Shown here in pieces: positions 36,271 to 47,515 of a DNA stretch of 64,000 bases (position 1 is its first letter; each line of letters begins with the position of its first letter). The notes beneath the pieces were generated by a model. The model searched no databases and was not told the DNA's origin. It saw only the letters and a program-made list of their open reading frames with translations. Source of the stretch: Cudoniella acicularis (taxonomy: Eukaryota > Ascomycota > Leotiomycetes > Helotiales > Helotiaceae); assembly GCA_013054445.1 (NCBI GenBank), contig JAAMPI010000066.1:1-64000 (forward strand), given 5' to 3'. The translations under genes and the position numbers were made by a program.

Positions 36271-36837
36271 ATGCGTGCTTCAACTGCATCTTTCATTTTG
36301 GCCTTTTGCGCCGCACTTGCCGTCCAGGCTGCTCCTGTCAACAGTGCCAGAAGCTACGACACTGCTTTCCAGCATGACGCTGCGAGAAACGAGATTGAGA
36401 AGAGGAGTTACGACAATGCATTCGAGTATGACGCGGACGGAAATGAAATCGAAAAGCGAAGCTACGACAACGCTTTTGAATACGATGCCGATGGAAATGA
36501 GATTGAAAAGAGAAGCTACGACAACGCTTTCGAGTACGATGCTGACGGAAACGAAATCGAGAAGCGTAGCTACGACAACGCTTTCGAGTACGATGCTGAT
36601 GGAAACGAAATCGAGAAGCGTAGCTACGACAACGCTTTCGAATATGATGCGGATGGAAACGAAATCGAGAAGCGAAGCTACGACAACGCCTTTGAATACG
36701 ATGCGGATGGAAACGAGATCGAGAAGCGAAGCTATGACAATGCCTTCGAGTACGATGCCGATGGAAACGAGATTGAGAAGCGCAGCTATGATGATGCTTT
36801 CGAGTATGATGCTGACGGAAACGAGATTGGCGCATAG
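36271..36837 (+). CDS. Secreted Kex2-processed repeat peptide precursor
   Basis: 188 aa, no intron needed. Signal peptide MRASTASFILAFCAALAVQA, then a 7-residue spacer ending in Arg. From residue 28 there are nine tandem units: a first diverged one (SYDTAFQHDAARNEIE), seven identical ones (SYDNAFEYDADGNEIE) and a last variant (SYDDAFEYDADGNEIGA). Units 1-8 each end in Lys-Arg, the Golgi Kex2 site, so processing would release eight 16-mers plus a 17-residue tail peptide. This layout is that of fungal repeat precursors, including dikaritin RiPPs such as UstA and multi-copy pheromones. The units hold two Tyr and no Cys; they are very acidic and unlike known pheromone cores. Synonymous changes between units show the peptide is conserved. 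Function unknown. An MRP-type exporter gene follows on the same strand. Confidence 0.85.
   Translation: MRASTASFILAFCAALAVQAAPVNSARSYDTAFQHDAARNEIEKRSYDNAFEYDADGNEIEKRSYDNAFEYDADGNEIEKRSYDNAFEYDADGNEIEKRSYDNAFEYDADGNEIEKRSYDNAFEYDADGNEIEKRSYDNAFEYDADGNEIEKRSYDNAFEYDADGNEIEKRSYDDAFEYDADGNEIGA
36352..36834 (+). repeat. 54-bp tandem coding repeat, nine units
   Basis: Eight full 54-bp units plus a shorter last unit encode the 18-residue repeat of the peptide precursor. Units differ mainly at third codon positions. Confidence 0.95.
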
Positions 36838-37547
36838 AGTGTAGGCTGGGGTTAGATGTGTGGCTTATTTTTTGTATATATTGTATATTGATTGTGGACT
36901 AGCAGTTGCGGAAACAGATTGACTAAATCGTGGATAGATTTAGGGATGGCAATTGGTCTGGGTGTATTGTAGCGTATCATGAAGGAATTTCTCTGTGTCA
37001 TCATTTTGAGATTATCTTCATATCAGCCACTGCGATGTACCATTCAACCTTACGGATCATAGTAATTCTCCTGCTCAGCTGATACGATTTTCATGCTCTA
37101 GATTGTTTGGGTCAAGCGGAAACAGTGGTGGTTTCATTCCCAGATTCCCCATGGCTTTTCACTCTAAGAAACATGTAAGTCAACTAAATAAATAATTTGT
37201 TTTAATCCTAAATCAAGCATATTTAGTTTATTGCTTTGCATAACTGGCAAAATAGTGAGAAGTGGACATAAACCCCTCACCCCTTTTCTGCTTAGAGACC
37301 GGGAGTCGGCATTCTCATTCATTCGGGCCGAGCAATTCAGCCGATCAGATCGGCAAATGCTTCCGATGTTTCGCTCCTGCCTTTTCCAGCACAACACTTT
37401 ACGCCGAACAGGGGTTCGCGTCCCCGCCAAGATGGGAGGACACTCTTATCTCAACCGCAAAATTATCATGCGAGAATCAAAACGAATTACGGTTATACCA
37501 ACAGTCACACGACTCACACCTGAGCCATCGAGGATCTTTGTGTTTTG
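36838..37547. other. Gap between repeat precursor and ABC transporter
   Basis: 710 bp on the way from the precursor stop to the transporter ATG. It holds the 3' UTR of the first and the promoter of the second. The frames seen here are short and lack motifs. Confidence 0.45.
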
Positions 37548-40500
37548 ATGCGATGGCTATTTTCACGATCTCAAGGCTCCAATCCCATTCCCGCTGATCT
37601 TTGGCCATATCCTACATTGAAAAAGGTGGAACCCCCGTCTTGGCGTCTCGTGCAGACTGGTGAGAAGATCTCGGTGTGCGAAAATATGACATTTATGGAA
37701 CACATAATGGAGTCTTTCGTTGCTCTATATCCAATTTCTATTTCGGGTTTATTTCTACTGTTCCTTCCATTTCGATTGTGGGAATTGCGAGGATTAAGTG
37801 TCAAAGTTTTGCCGAGTCGACGAAGCTATATCAAGGCGGTGTGTAATCCCCCCAATACTAGTATTTTATTGCTGATTGGTCGAATAGTTATTAAGCCTCG
37901 CTTTTTTAATTGTGCAGCTGGCATGTTTGGTCATTCTTTCAGTGTCACTTCCGGACCCTCTCATTGGTCCTATAACGTCTGCTGCCTTGTCGTTTGTTGC
38001 TGCATTAGGCCTGTGTTTGCTCTCATACGTTGAACATCGTGGTTCGGTATGCCCGTCAAGCTTAGTAATTCTGTATCTGACTGCCTCTTCAATCGGATAC
38101 TTGATTGCATTGACAGAGCCGCAGAATGGAAATTGGCAGCCTCAGAGATTAAAATATCAAATATTTTCGATTCTCCAGCTGTGCACGGGGTTTATATTTC
38201 TTCTCAGTGAAATCCAAGAGAAGCAAGATATTTTGAAAAGTCCGTATCAGGAACTGGCACCAGAGGAAACAGCAGGAATTTTGACAAAGACCTTTTTTTT
38301 GGTGGATCAACCCGGTCCTGAGGGAGGGTAACCAAAAAATCCTCATTACTGAGGATGTTCCAAGTACAGATGGAGAGCTCTCCTCTGAACTTTTACGGAG
38401 GAGAGTCTTACTACAATGGAGCCAGCGAGGTTTGTTATTAATCAGAATACATACACTGCGGTGTTGATTGATGGCTGATACGGTGCTTAAGCAAAATCTG
38501 AAGGGAAAAGCACGCTTCTTTCTATATTGCTGCGCTGCTTAATGGAACCTTTCTTGTCAGCCATTCTTCCTCGACTCACTCTCACCATTTTTCGATACTC
38601 TCAAGCATTACTTATCAAAACTGCAATTCGATTTGTCAACGACGAAGAAGCAGATAATCAATTTCCAATCACAGGTTACTGGCTTATTCTGAGTGCACTG
38701 GTCATTTACATTGGGATGGCGGCAAGTTGTTTACTCCAATCCATTCAAATTACTAACCCGTAACTAGATCTCTACTGCCGTCTACCAGCACCGTCTGAAC
38801 AGGCTGAAAGTCATGCTCCGAGGTGCTCTAGTCGGATTGATTCATCACCGATCACTAAATGTAAAAAGCGGCGGCTACGAAGATGGCAATTCAGTGACCT
38901 TGATGAGCTCAGATGTAGACAATCTCTCAACCGTTGGAGAGATGTTTCACGAAACCTGGGCTCAGGTCTTCGAGGTGATGCTTGGCTTAGGCTTGTTAGC
39001 AAATCAGATTGGATGGGTGTGGCCTATCCCTTTGGTCTTTATTTTCTGTAAGGATGGCTTTCTTACTATTATTGTTCGGCTTCAATTTCACAGAAACCAC
39101 TGACACATCGTTAGTCTGCTCTCGAGTGAGTCGATACGTAGCCAAAAATTTGAAAACCAAACAGAAAAATTGGAGCCATGCAACGCAGAACCGCATATCC
39201 ATGATTACTTCAATGCTGGGTTCGGCGAAGAGTATGAAAATGCTCGGTCTGTCTGAAGCTACGAAGTCAAAAATCTCAGGCCTTCGAGAGGAAGAGATTA
39301 AGATGTCAGTAAGTTTTCGATGGATGATGGTGGCATACAATGCGAGTGGTGAGGACCTCCAATTAAGAAAGATTCCGTTTATACAGCGCTTACGTTACAC
39401 TTAAGCAAATGCTTTCGGTTTGTTCTGTCCGGTTATTACTTTGACTATTTTTGCAATATTCTCTAAATATAACGGGTACGCCGACCTCACAGCTGATACT
39501 GTTTTCACCTCTTTGGCAATTTTTGGTCTTGTCACTCATCCAGCAAATATGGTCATGACTATTATCCCTCGGGCAATAGCTTCTCTCGCCAATTTTGAAC
39601 GTATTCAAAGTTATCTGCTGGAGCAATCTATTGAGGACCACAGGCAAATGCTCAAAATCAATGAATCGGACTCTGGAAATTCTACAGATGAAGATGAAAG
39701 CGGGCCACATCGGCCGGCAGTCTTGATTGAGGACATGACTATAAGCTATTCCCCTACCTCGAAGCCAATCCTCATGAATATCGATATGCGGATCGAAAAG
39801 GGGTCTACCGTGATGTGTTCTGGGCCTGTGGGGGCTGGGAAAACGAGTCTGGCTAAAGCAATCCTGGGGGAGATTCCTCCTTCGAGTGGTTCCGTATCGG
39901 TCTTTTCAAAGAGGATTGGTATTTGCACTCAGACGCCGTGGCTACCGAGCGGTAGTATCAAAGAGGTTGTATGCGGAGGTTCTGGAGACGTTTCTTGGGA
40001 CCTGGAAAGATATCAAGCAGCCATTTCTGCATGCGAGCTGTCCACAGACCTCGAAAATTTTCCAGAAAAAGATAACACACAGATAGGCAGTCGAGGTTTC
40101 AATCTTTCTGGAGGTCAGCGGCAACGTGTAGTAAGTTGGAAGTCTGTACCAATTTTGTGTTTTACTAATTCGAAAATAGGCACTTGCTCGCGCTCTCTAT
40201 GCTCGATGTGAAATCGTGATCCTAGATGACTCTTTCAGTGCGCTTGACGGCCGAACTGAGAAGCTCGTTATTCAAAAATTACTTGGGCCTGAAGGGATTT
40301 TCAAGAAAATGGGGACAACCATCTTTATGATAACACATGCCGGTATGTCATAGTATCATATGTTCTAATTTAATCAACCTGACTAAATATCATAAGCCCA
40401 GTATTTCCCGTTCGCAGACCAGATAGTTATCTTAGGGAATGGAGGTATTGAGATTCAAGGCACGGTAGCCAACCTTTTCTTTTGTCCCTTCTCCCTAATT

Positions 40501-42963
40501 TCCTATTTTAGCTTACCGGGCATCCTCTCGCCTGCTCGAGAAACCATGGTACTAATCCGTTGTAGTGGGACCAATTGAGCCATTTTTCTGATCGAATCGA
40601 AAAGATCATCGGAGCAGAAAATTTACAAGATGGAATCAAACTACCAGATCAATCCGAGCTTCAGAATCAAACCCGGACCACAAATGATCTTGCTGGGGAT
40701 CTTGCCAGAAAATCCGGAGACATATCGCTTTACAGTAAGTAAGTATATGAACGAGGCGGGGATCAATCTTACCTTAGTTTTAGGTTACTACTTCAAATCA
40801 GTTGGTCCTGTCAATTTAGCAACCTTGATATGCTGCACTGCATCATATTCATTCTTCTTCACCTTTTCACAGGTTTGGTTGAAACTATGGACAGAAGCTG
40901 TTTCATCAAGAATGTGGTTTTACATAGCAGGTTATTTTCTATTCAATGTCGTCGCTTGGATAGCAACAAACGGTATTATGTGGTGCGTTTCCACTCCTGC
41001 GATCAATGTATTATACTCACCAGTACAGGTCTACTTTCATTAGAATAGCCCCGAGATCTGGTACTACCTTACACAGCAGACTTTTAAGTGCTATAATTGG
41101 GTATGTTTGACAGCCGGGAATAGGATTATTCAACTAATTTTAGTTTCCAGTGCCCCCTTATCATATTACTCTGAGAATGAAATAGGAGTCATCTTGAATC
41201 GGTAGGGTGCCCCTGCCCTCAAAAAATTAATACTGACGGCTCTTAGATTCGGACAAGACATACAGCTTTTAGACTCGCAGCTTCCAGGAGCTCTTTCGGT
41301 GATCTTCTCTCGTGAGTTCTGTCAGATCTATGCATAGATCCGTGCTCAAGTGTTTCCAGAGACTTTCAAACTACTATCACAATCGGTTTTGCTATTTATC
41401 GTCCAGAGCACCATGATAACCACATTACCTTTTTGCATAACGGTTGTGTACATCGTACAGAAAATCTATCTTCGCACGTCAAGACAACTCCGTTTCATTG
41501 ACATTGAGTCAAGATCAGAAGTTTACTCTAGCTTTCTGGAGACGGTAGGATATTGAATCCTTCATGCACATATTATCTTGCTGATTTGGTGCAGGTTGAA
41601 GGCGTGACCACTATTCGAGCTTTCAATTGGCAGAAGAACTTCGAAACCAGCAATATACAACAACTGGAAAAGTCTCAAAAACCTTTTTACCTACTGCTCT
41701 GCCTTCAACGCTGGCTCAACCTCGTTCTCGACTTATTGATAGCTGGAATTGCGGTTGGTATCATTACTGTTGCCGTCGTCTTGAAAGGCACAACGACAGC
41801 TGGTCAGATCGGTATTGCTTTGAATTTAATACTTGTTGCAAATACGACACTTCTCCGCCTTGTAGAGTCATGGACTGGGTTAGAGATCTCACTCGGAGCT
41901 ATCGCTCGCTTGAAAAGTGCAGTGAACGAGACCCCTCAGGAAGACGAGCCTAGTGAGAATATAGTTCCGGATGAGAGTTGGCCAAGTGCTGGGTCTATTG
42001 AATTGGATAATGTTACTGTTTCATACAAGTAAGTCATTGAAAGTACTGTCGTTTTTCTTCACATTACTAATCTCTTTAGTCCAAATGCTGTTGCTCTCAG
42101 AGGTGTAACTTTGAAAATAGAAGCAGGCCAAAAAGTAGTTATTTGTGGCAGAACTGGCAGGCATGTTACTCAATCCCCTTCTGAACATAAATTTCAGATC
42201 CAAAGAAGCTGATTTCTGCTTTCATTATCATCCGTTTAGTGGGAAAAGCACTCTTCTCCTTACACTCCTGCACTTTTTGGAACTTCAGACCGGCTCAATA
42301 AAGATTGACGGCGTCAGCATATCAAGAATTCCTCGATCTATATTGCGACAACGGTGTTTTATAGCTGTTCCTCAAGACCCTTTCATTTTTGCACAGGCCA
42401 GCCTCCGTTTCAACCTTGATGCTTCAGGCAATCTTTCAGATGAAACACTTGTCAAAGTGCTAAAGAAAACAAGGCTATGGCATCACTTCTTTCTCCCACA
42501 TTTAGACGAATCACAAAATACTTCTCCATCGGACGAAAACCCCATTCAAAGAGAGCACGAGACCTTAAATTCCCCAATATCCTCAGCACCACCACTCTCC
42601 ACGGGCCAACTGCAACTCCTCTCTCTCTCGCGTGCAATTCTCCGCGCATACCCGCAATCTCTCCAGCCCACAACCTCATACCAGGATCACCCCGATACTC
42701 TAGCATCACCGAAGCCCATCCTGTTACTGGACGAAGCGACCTCGTCGTTGGATCCCGGGACGGAGGGCATGATTCAGGATATTATTCATGAGGAGTTTAC
42801 GGAGAAGGGGTATACGGTTATTGCGGTTGCTCATCGGGCGAGTATGGTGACGAGGGGGATGAGGAAGGAGAGGGATGTGGTTGTTTGGATGAGGAATGGG
42901 GAGGTTGAGAGGGTGAGTGGTGTGGAGGAGATGATTAGTGGGCGGGGTCGAGGATGGTGTTGA
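37548..42963 (+). CDS. ABCC/MRP-type full-size ABC transporter (17 exons, one apparent frameshift)
   Basis: Exons: 37548-37838, 37918-38429, 38492-38721, 38768-39047, 39115-39348, 39406-40130, 40180-40342, 40397-40464, 40566-40734, 40784-40982, 41029-41100, 41151-41201, 41247-41311, 41351-41544, 41595-42028, 42080-42160 and 42240-42963. About 1496 aa if the T8 run at 38293-38300 is read as T7, joining EETAGILTKTF to WWINPVLREGNQKILITEDV. Two introns use GC donors. Layout: N-terminal TMD0 helices, TMD1, NBD1 (Walker A GPVGAGKTSL, signature LSGGQRQR, Walker B VILDDSFSALD), TMD2, NBD2 (GRTGSGKSTLL, signature LSTGQLQL, Walker B ILLLDEATSSLD). Asp in place of the catalytic Glu in NBD1 is normal for ABCC proteins. 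Family members export amphipathic anions, conjugates and metabolites. The exact start is a best guess. It lies 0.7 kb after the repeat precursor on the same strand, a possible exporter for it. Confidence 0.85.
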
Positions 42964-43904
42964 AGGGGAAGAGGGAGAATGAGGTGGAGGATTAGGGGAC
43001 CAGGATGTGTAGAGAGGGAGGAGTTATGAAGGAGTTTTTGTCCAAAATAGATACTCTATTACTGTCAAGTCATTTATTCGTTTCACACTTGATCTAGGTG
43101 CTTAATAGAATCATCAGATAGGCTAACAAGGACACGATAAAAATTTGACATCGCAATTGCTTCAAAGCTTGGCACCCTCCCTTCATCAAACCTCTTCTGC
43201 AGGAACTCTAGCAATGAATGCTAATGTTATCAGCTCTGAGACTGTCTACTACTTGATAACAGACTTTACAGCTGTGTCTCAGGTCCCTTTCTTTGTAGAA
43301 AGTTAGGCTAAAATCGTACATTTCTTCTTGTATTCACCACTTTTAGCTCAGTTAATCAAGTTGAACGAAGACAAGAGTCATGAGTGTATAATTTAATTCA
43401 GCAACTGACCGACTGTCGCTTGTAAAGGTGAAGTTTTCTTCACGTCAAGGAAATTGAGATTGAAAATGAGGGAAGGTTTTGCAACCGGAGTAGAATGAAA
43501 AGGAGCTTGAGGCTTTTAAAAGTCTGGTGGTGGTTCATATTTTCAAGTCAGGAAGCGGTGAGTGGGAGGAAGCGGGTGTTGAAAGTTTGGAAATTAGTCT
43601 ATATATAATTGAATTATTGAAATATATGGCTTAATGGAAAAGTTCGTTGTAAAATTGCAAGAAGAGTGGTGAAGTTCGCGGCTTGTGCTGAAGCCCGAAG
43701 GGCAGAGCGTCTTGTTTCCGAAATTGGTGAGGTTGATGGAAATTCTTAACCTGAGAAGCAAGTGGAGCTTAGGTGTTTTGTATCCTATACTAATGCGGGG
43801 AGGGGGGAGTTTTTCATACCCAGGTACAAGGCAGCTGCATGACAGTGTCAAATTTGGACCAGAATCTGAAAGTATTAAGACTACGAGAACTCTAACAATG
43901 GCGG
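42964..43904. terminator. Convergent 3' region
   Basis: Lies between the stop codons of the ABC transporter (plus) and the HExxH protein gene (minus), so it should hold both polyadenylation sites. No gene is supported. Confidence 0.4.
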
Positions 43905-46597
43905 TCAAGGGCCAAATTGTTGATGCTGTTGTGAAAACTGCTGCTGGGGTAGAGACCCAAGCTTGTTGACGAGTTGAATTAGTTCTATAGCCATTCGCTC
44001 CGACCAATCCATCCAGTAGGTTAACGTCAGTTTCCACCGGTCCGGGCAATTATCTCTCATTTGTACAAGGCTGAATCCGGCCCTCTGAATATTTTTGAGA
44101 AGATCGATAAATTGTTCAACATTCGGTGGTGGGTTTTTTTCTATGGCGCTGCGTACAGACCGGACCCCGGTGAGGACCATTTCGGCGAAGAGAGACTTGT
44201 CGGAATTATTAATGCTCATTATCAGGTTATCAATAGTGCTGGTATCTTGGGGATATACCGACAATAACTGCGAGATAAGTCCCAATACGCTTAATTCTTG
44301 ATAGTCCAAGGTATCAGCATTAGCTGCTTCTCCAGGCTTGTAAATGATCATCCTTATGCTCTCTAAGACATAGGGAATTTGATCAAGATCGTCTTCAAAA
44401 GAGACAACGTTGGCTACCAGAACCCGAAGGTTATCAAGGTTATGAAGAATACGCCTTTGAGGTTCCCTGAGATTGCGGTTATGATGGAAAAGCTCTCGTA
44501 CTTCTTTTGCGTATTTTGCCTCGTCGGTTATTATTGTCGAGCATTCATTTCTGAACACTGTGGCCGCGTTGTAATGTTTTTGTATTGTCGCCTTTAATAG
44601 CGCTAAAACCTCCGAACATACAATTTGAAGCGCAGATCCCAATTCCGGCCGCAGAACCGCGGAGATGTGGAGGCTTTCGAACCGGGCCGTAATCATATCT
44701 TCAAGATCCCCGAGCATTTCGATTAGTCTTTTGGCCTCTTCTCGGTGAGTGCGGTCTCGATTCCAATAATTTTGAATTGCCTCTCTGGTTCGAAATACAC
44801 TTTCGAAATACTCAGCTGCCTTTCTCTCTAACGGAGTCAAATTTGTCTGCTGCCTTATTTTTTGCGCTTTCGATGCCAATGGATCGTCTCCTTCGTCCTT
44901 GAAAAGTTTCCACGTTTGACCCAATTCTGAAAGAGCGCATTTGCAAAATTTGCGTGTCATATCTGTGAGCCATGACTTCCCAAAATGATTGTTGATGAAC
45001 ATCTTCGAAAAGGCTGACTGAAATTGGGAAATAGTTACTGGCATTTGCCAATAAAGGAGTGTTAAGTATAACTGAGCCAAGAAGCCTTCTTTCTATAAAT
45101 TCATTTGTAAGGAAATTGGGTATTACCCACCAAAGTCCAATTAGAATTTTCCACGACCACTGCAGGGTATTTAGAGGCCAAGGATTGCAACCTTATTCTC
45201 GGATAAAGAAGAAAAAGTCGCAAAAAGATGAAAGATTCGAGGAAACAATTCTACTCACGTATCCCATACTCGGAAAGGGTAAGTCCCTGTTCATACGTTG
45301 TATGAAGCCACCAAAGACGCGTGTTTCCATCGCTGTGCCAAGTTCCATAAGAGGATCATTTTCCACATAAACCTAGAATGCTTTTATGTACATAAGTGAC
45401 TGTTCCGAGCTCAAATGGTTGAATACCGAGACACCGGAAGACTTCGCTGGAAAACAAAACACCTACTTCAGTTGGCGAGGGAGGAATCAATTTTGCCTTT
45501 TCACCGAATTTAAGAATGTGGCTTATATGCCAGAAAGCGTGCATACTACTGAATCAGTATTTTTCTTGATACTATTAAATGCGTCGGGGAGCCGTACCAT
45601 TCGTGAACGATGGTATTTGCAATATAGAAATGTATTCCAAATTTTTCAGAGTCTGACAAGTCCTGGTCGAACAAAGGCTGCACAATTCCGTTTTCTAAGA
45701 GTATCCATATTATGGAGATCGTCCCACTTTTATACATGGTGGGTATCGTGAAGGCATCTGCGGACTCTTCCTTGTATTTCTCGCGGGTGAAGGCATCCTC
45801 TGTTGATATTTTAAACCCTATCCTGAGATACGACCCCAACAGATGGAAAAATTCGGCTTGAGAATTATGAATTATATAACTCCCCGTATGATTATAATGA
45901 ATCGACCACGATTTTTCCGCATCTTTCGGAGGCTGTCTAAAATACTGACGGGTTAGCACTGTAGCATCGGAATGGGCAGAGACATTACCACGCCTCGTTT
46001 ACAATATGAGAAATGTTTGCATCAGAAAAAGTATCCTTACCGGGGCGGAATTCGATTTGGATCTATAAACTGTCGGACTCCAAGTTTAAGAGTTCCAAAA
46101 AGCTGCAAAGTAAGCCATCCATGCCTCAAAAGGTCTTGTATTACCTACAAAGTCTCTCATGCCACCCAACAGCAACATGTAAGTGGCAATGACCAAGCTG
46201 GGTCTTATTTCTGCCCAAAGCACAGGATTTTTTCCAGTCCAAAGCCCCTGCTCTTTCCTTCTCACTATCAGCGGGTACATTTTTGGGACTGGTACATCTT
46301 GTTCGTTAAGATCTCCGTCGTCGTACCAATTCTTTTGGCCCAAGAATGGAATGATTCATCGCCGAGATTGCATGGCTTCAAGTTTCTGAAGCTGATGGCG
46401 TCAAAATCTATAAGCTGTTGGGTGGTGAATCCGTGCAATTGCTCTCTCTGAAACCTCTCTCTTTTTTGATCTGTAGCTCGTTTCTCAAGATCCGGCTGGC
46501 CTGTAGGATATTCTAGGGCAACAGCTGTAAACCCGCTCTTCTGTCCTTTGAATGATTTTCTGGCCCCATACTTCTTTGCCCAATCGACTTCTTCCAT
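43905..46597 (-). CDS. Uncharacterised fungal protein with HExxH zinc-site motif
   Basis: Eight exons, chosen by splice sites and frame, top to bottom: 46327-46597, 46149-46288, 46041-46102, 45598-45936, 45467-45545, 45259-45372, 45127-45159 and 43905-45071; 734 aa in one unbroken frame. Intron 1 (38 bp) is the least sure. Across intron 4 the protein reads ANTIVHECMHAFWHIS, so the zinc-metallopeptidase motif HECMH (about residues 269-273) appears only after splicing. Downstream is ENDPLMELGTAMETRVFGG, which may supply the third ligand. The last exon, about 390 residues, is mostly helical (EELRNHREAKRLIEMLGDLE-like) and ends in a Gln-rich tail. I recall similar unnamed HExxH proteins in plant-associated fungi, but no function is known. 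No signal peptide seen. It converges on the ABC transporter gene. Confidence 0.65.
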
Positions 46598-47515
46598 GGT
46601 TGGTAGTAAAAATCGGAATATTAGGTAGCAAAAGACGTGACATTTTCCTGCAGGAATAAAATAAGTCGAAGAAGAGCAAAGAGACCAAGCCCCAAACTTC
46701 CAAAAGGTATCATAGAGAAGCACCTCTTTGATGCCGGGCTTTGTTTGATTGTGGGCTCTCAAGCTCAATGGACAAAGAGGTTCTTTGCTAGCAAGTATTG
46801 AAAGAGCGACGCAGAAGTGGCATTCATCCGTGAAACTCTACTGCTTGTCGAGCCCAAATCAATATCTGCTGCAATCAAACCTACTTCTAAATGAAGAGAA
46901 CTCTGCGAACCCCCGGATTTTCATACCAATGTGCTTGAAAATAACGCGACGCGCCTCCATGACAGGCCTGTTCCTCGAAGGGGACCAACCAAAGGACCTG
47001 TTGGTACTTGTCATAACACAGGGGCAGACACAACTCAAAGGGCCGAAAAAATTTCCATCTGAAGTGAAGGATTTTGATAGAAACTGTGAATAGAATAAGA
47101 ATCAAATCTGAGGTTCATCCAGTCTAAAGAGACACGCGACAATGGCACGTGACCGACTAGACCCCTGGTGAAATTGTGGACGAATTTGGTGGTGGGGGTA
47201 ATTCTCCGAACTTACAACTGCCTGCTTGCAAGACCACCTGCACTACGTCAAAGACGCTCTCTTTCCAACTCCCTCAGTCTCAGTCAACGCCCATCCGCGC
47301 ACAAGCAAACCAACTAGCCGAGGACATCTTCCCTTTCACAAATCCCACACACCTCGCAGACTGCCTAAAAATTATGCCTTTATGACTTGGTCGAGTCGCG
47401 AAGCATGATCTATGCAACAACCCTTTTGCTGCCCTTCACATAGCAGTGGAAAGCATTATTGCAGGAGCTGAAGCTGAAAACCTTTTCTACTTCAAAGAAG
47501 TGAGATCAGGTCGTC
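46598..47515. promoter_or_regulatory. Divergent intergenic region
   Basis: Lies between the starts of the minus-strand HExxH gene and plus-strand LOS1, so it holds both promoters. The frames within are short and lack motifs. Confidence 0.4.

Noticed and set aside
36338..36835. Long antisense frame (165 aa, Arg/His-rich) across the repeat precursor.
   Set aside because: A shadow of the 54-bp coding repeat; no independent start context or motif.
40730..40790. Apparent 4-bp GTAA duplication frameshift in the ABC transporter (TACAGTAAGTAAGTATATG).
   Set aside because: A 49-bp GT-AG intron (40735-40783) restores frame and gives SLYSYYFKSVGPVNL, matching the family better than the frameshift reading.
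41312..41350. Very short (39-bp) intron in the ABC transporter taken at first as a deletion.
   Set aside because: The GTGAGT donor and AAG acceptor keep frame and the conserved flanks (ALSVIFS / FPETFKLL), so it is accepted as a short intron.
43595..46768. Search for a UstYa-type (HxxHC) oxidase near the repeat precursor.
   Set aside because: None of the frames within about 10 kb either side shows paired HxxHC motifs; the nearby gene has HExxH instead.
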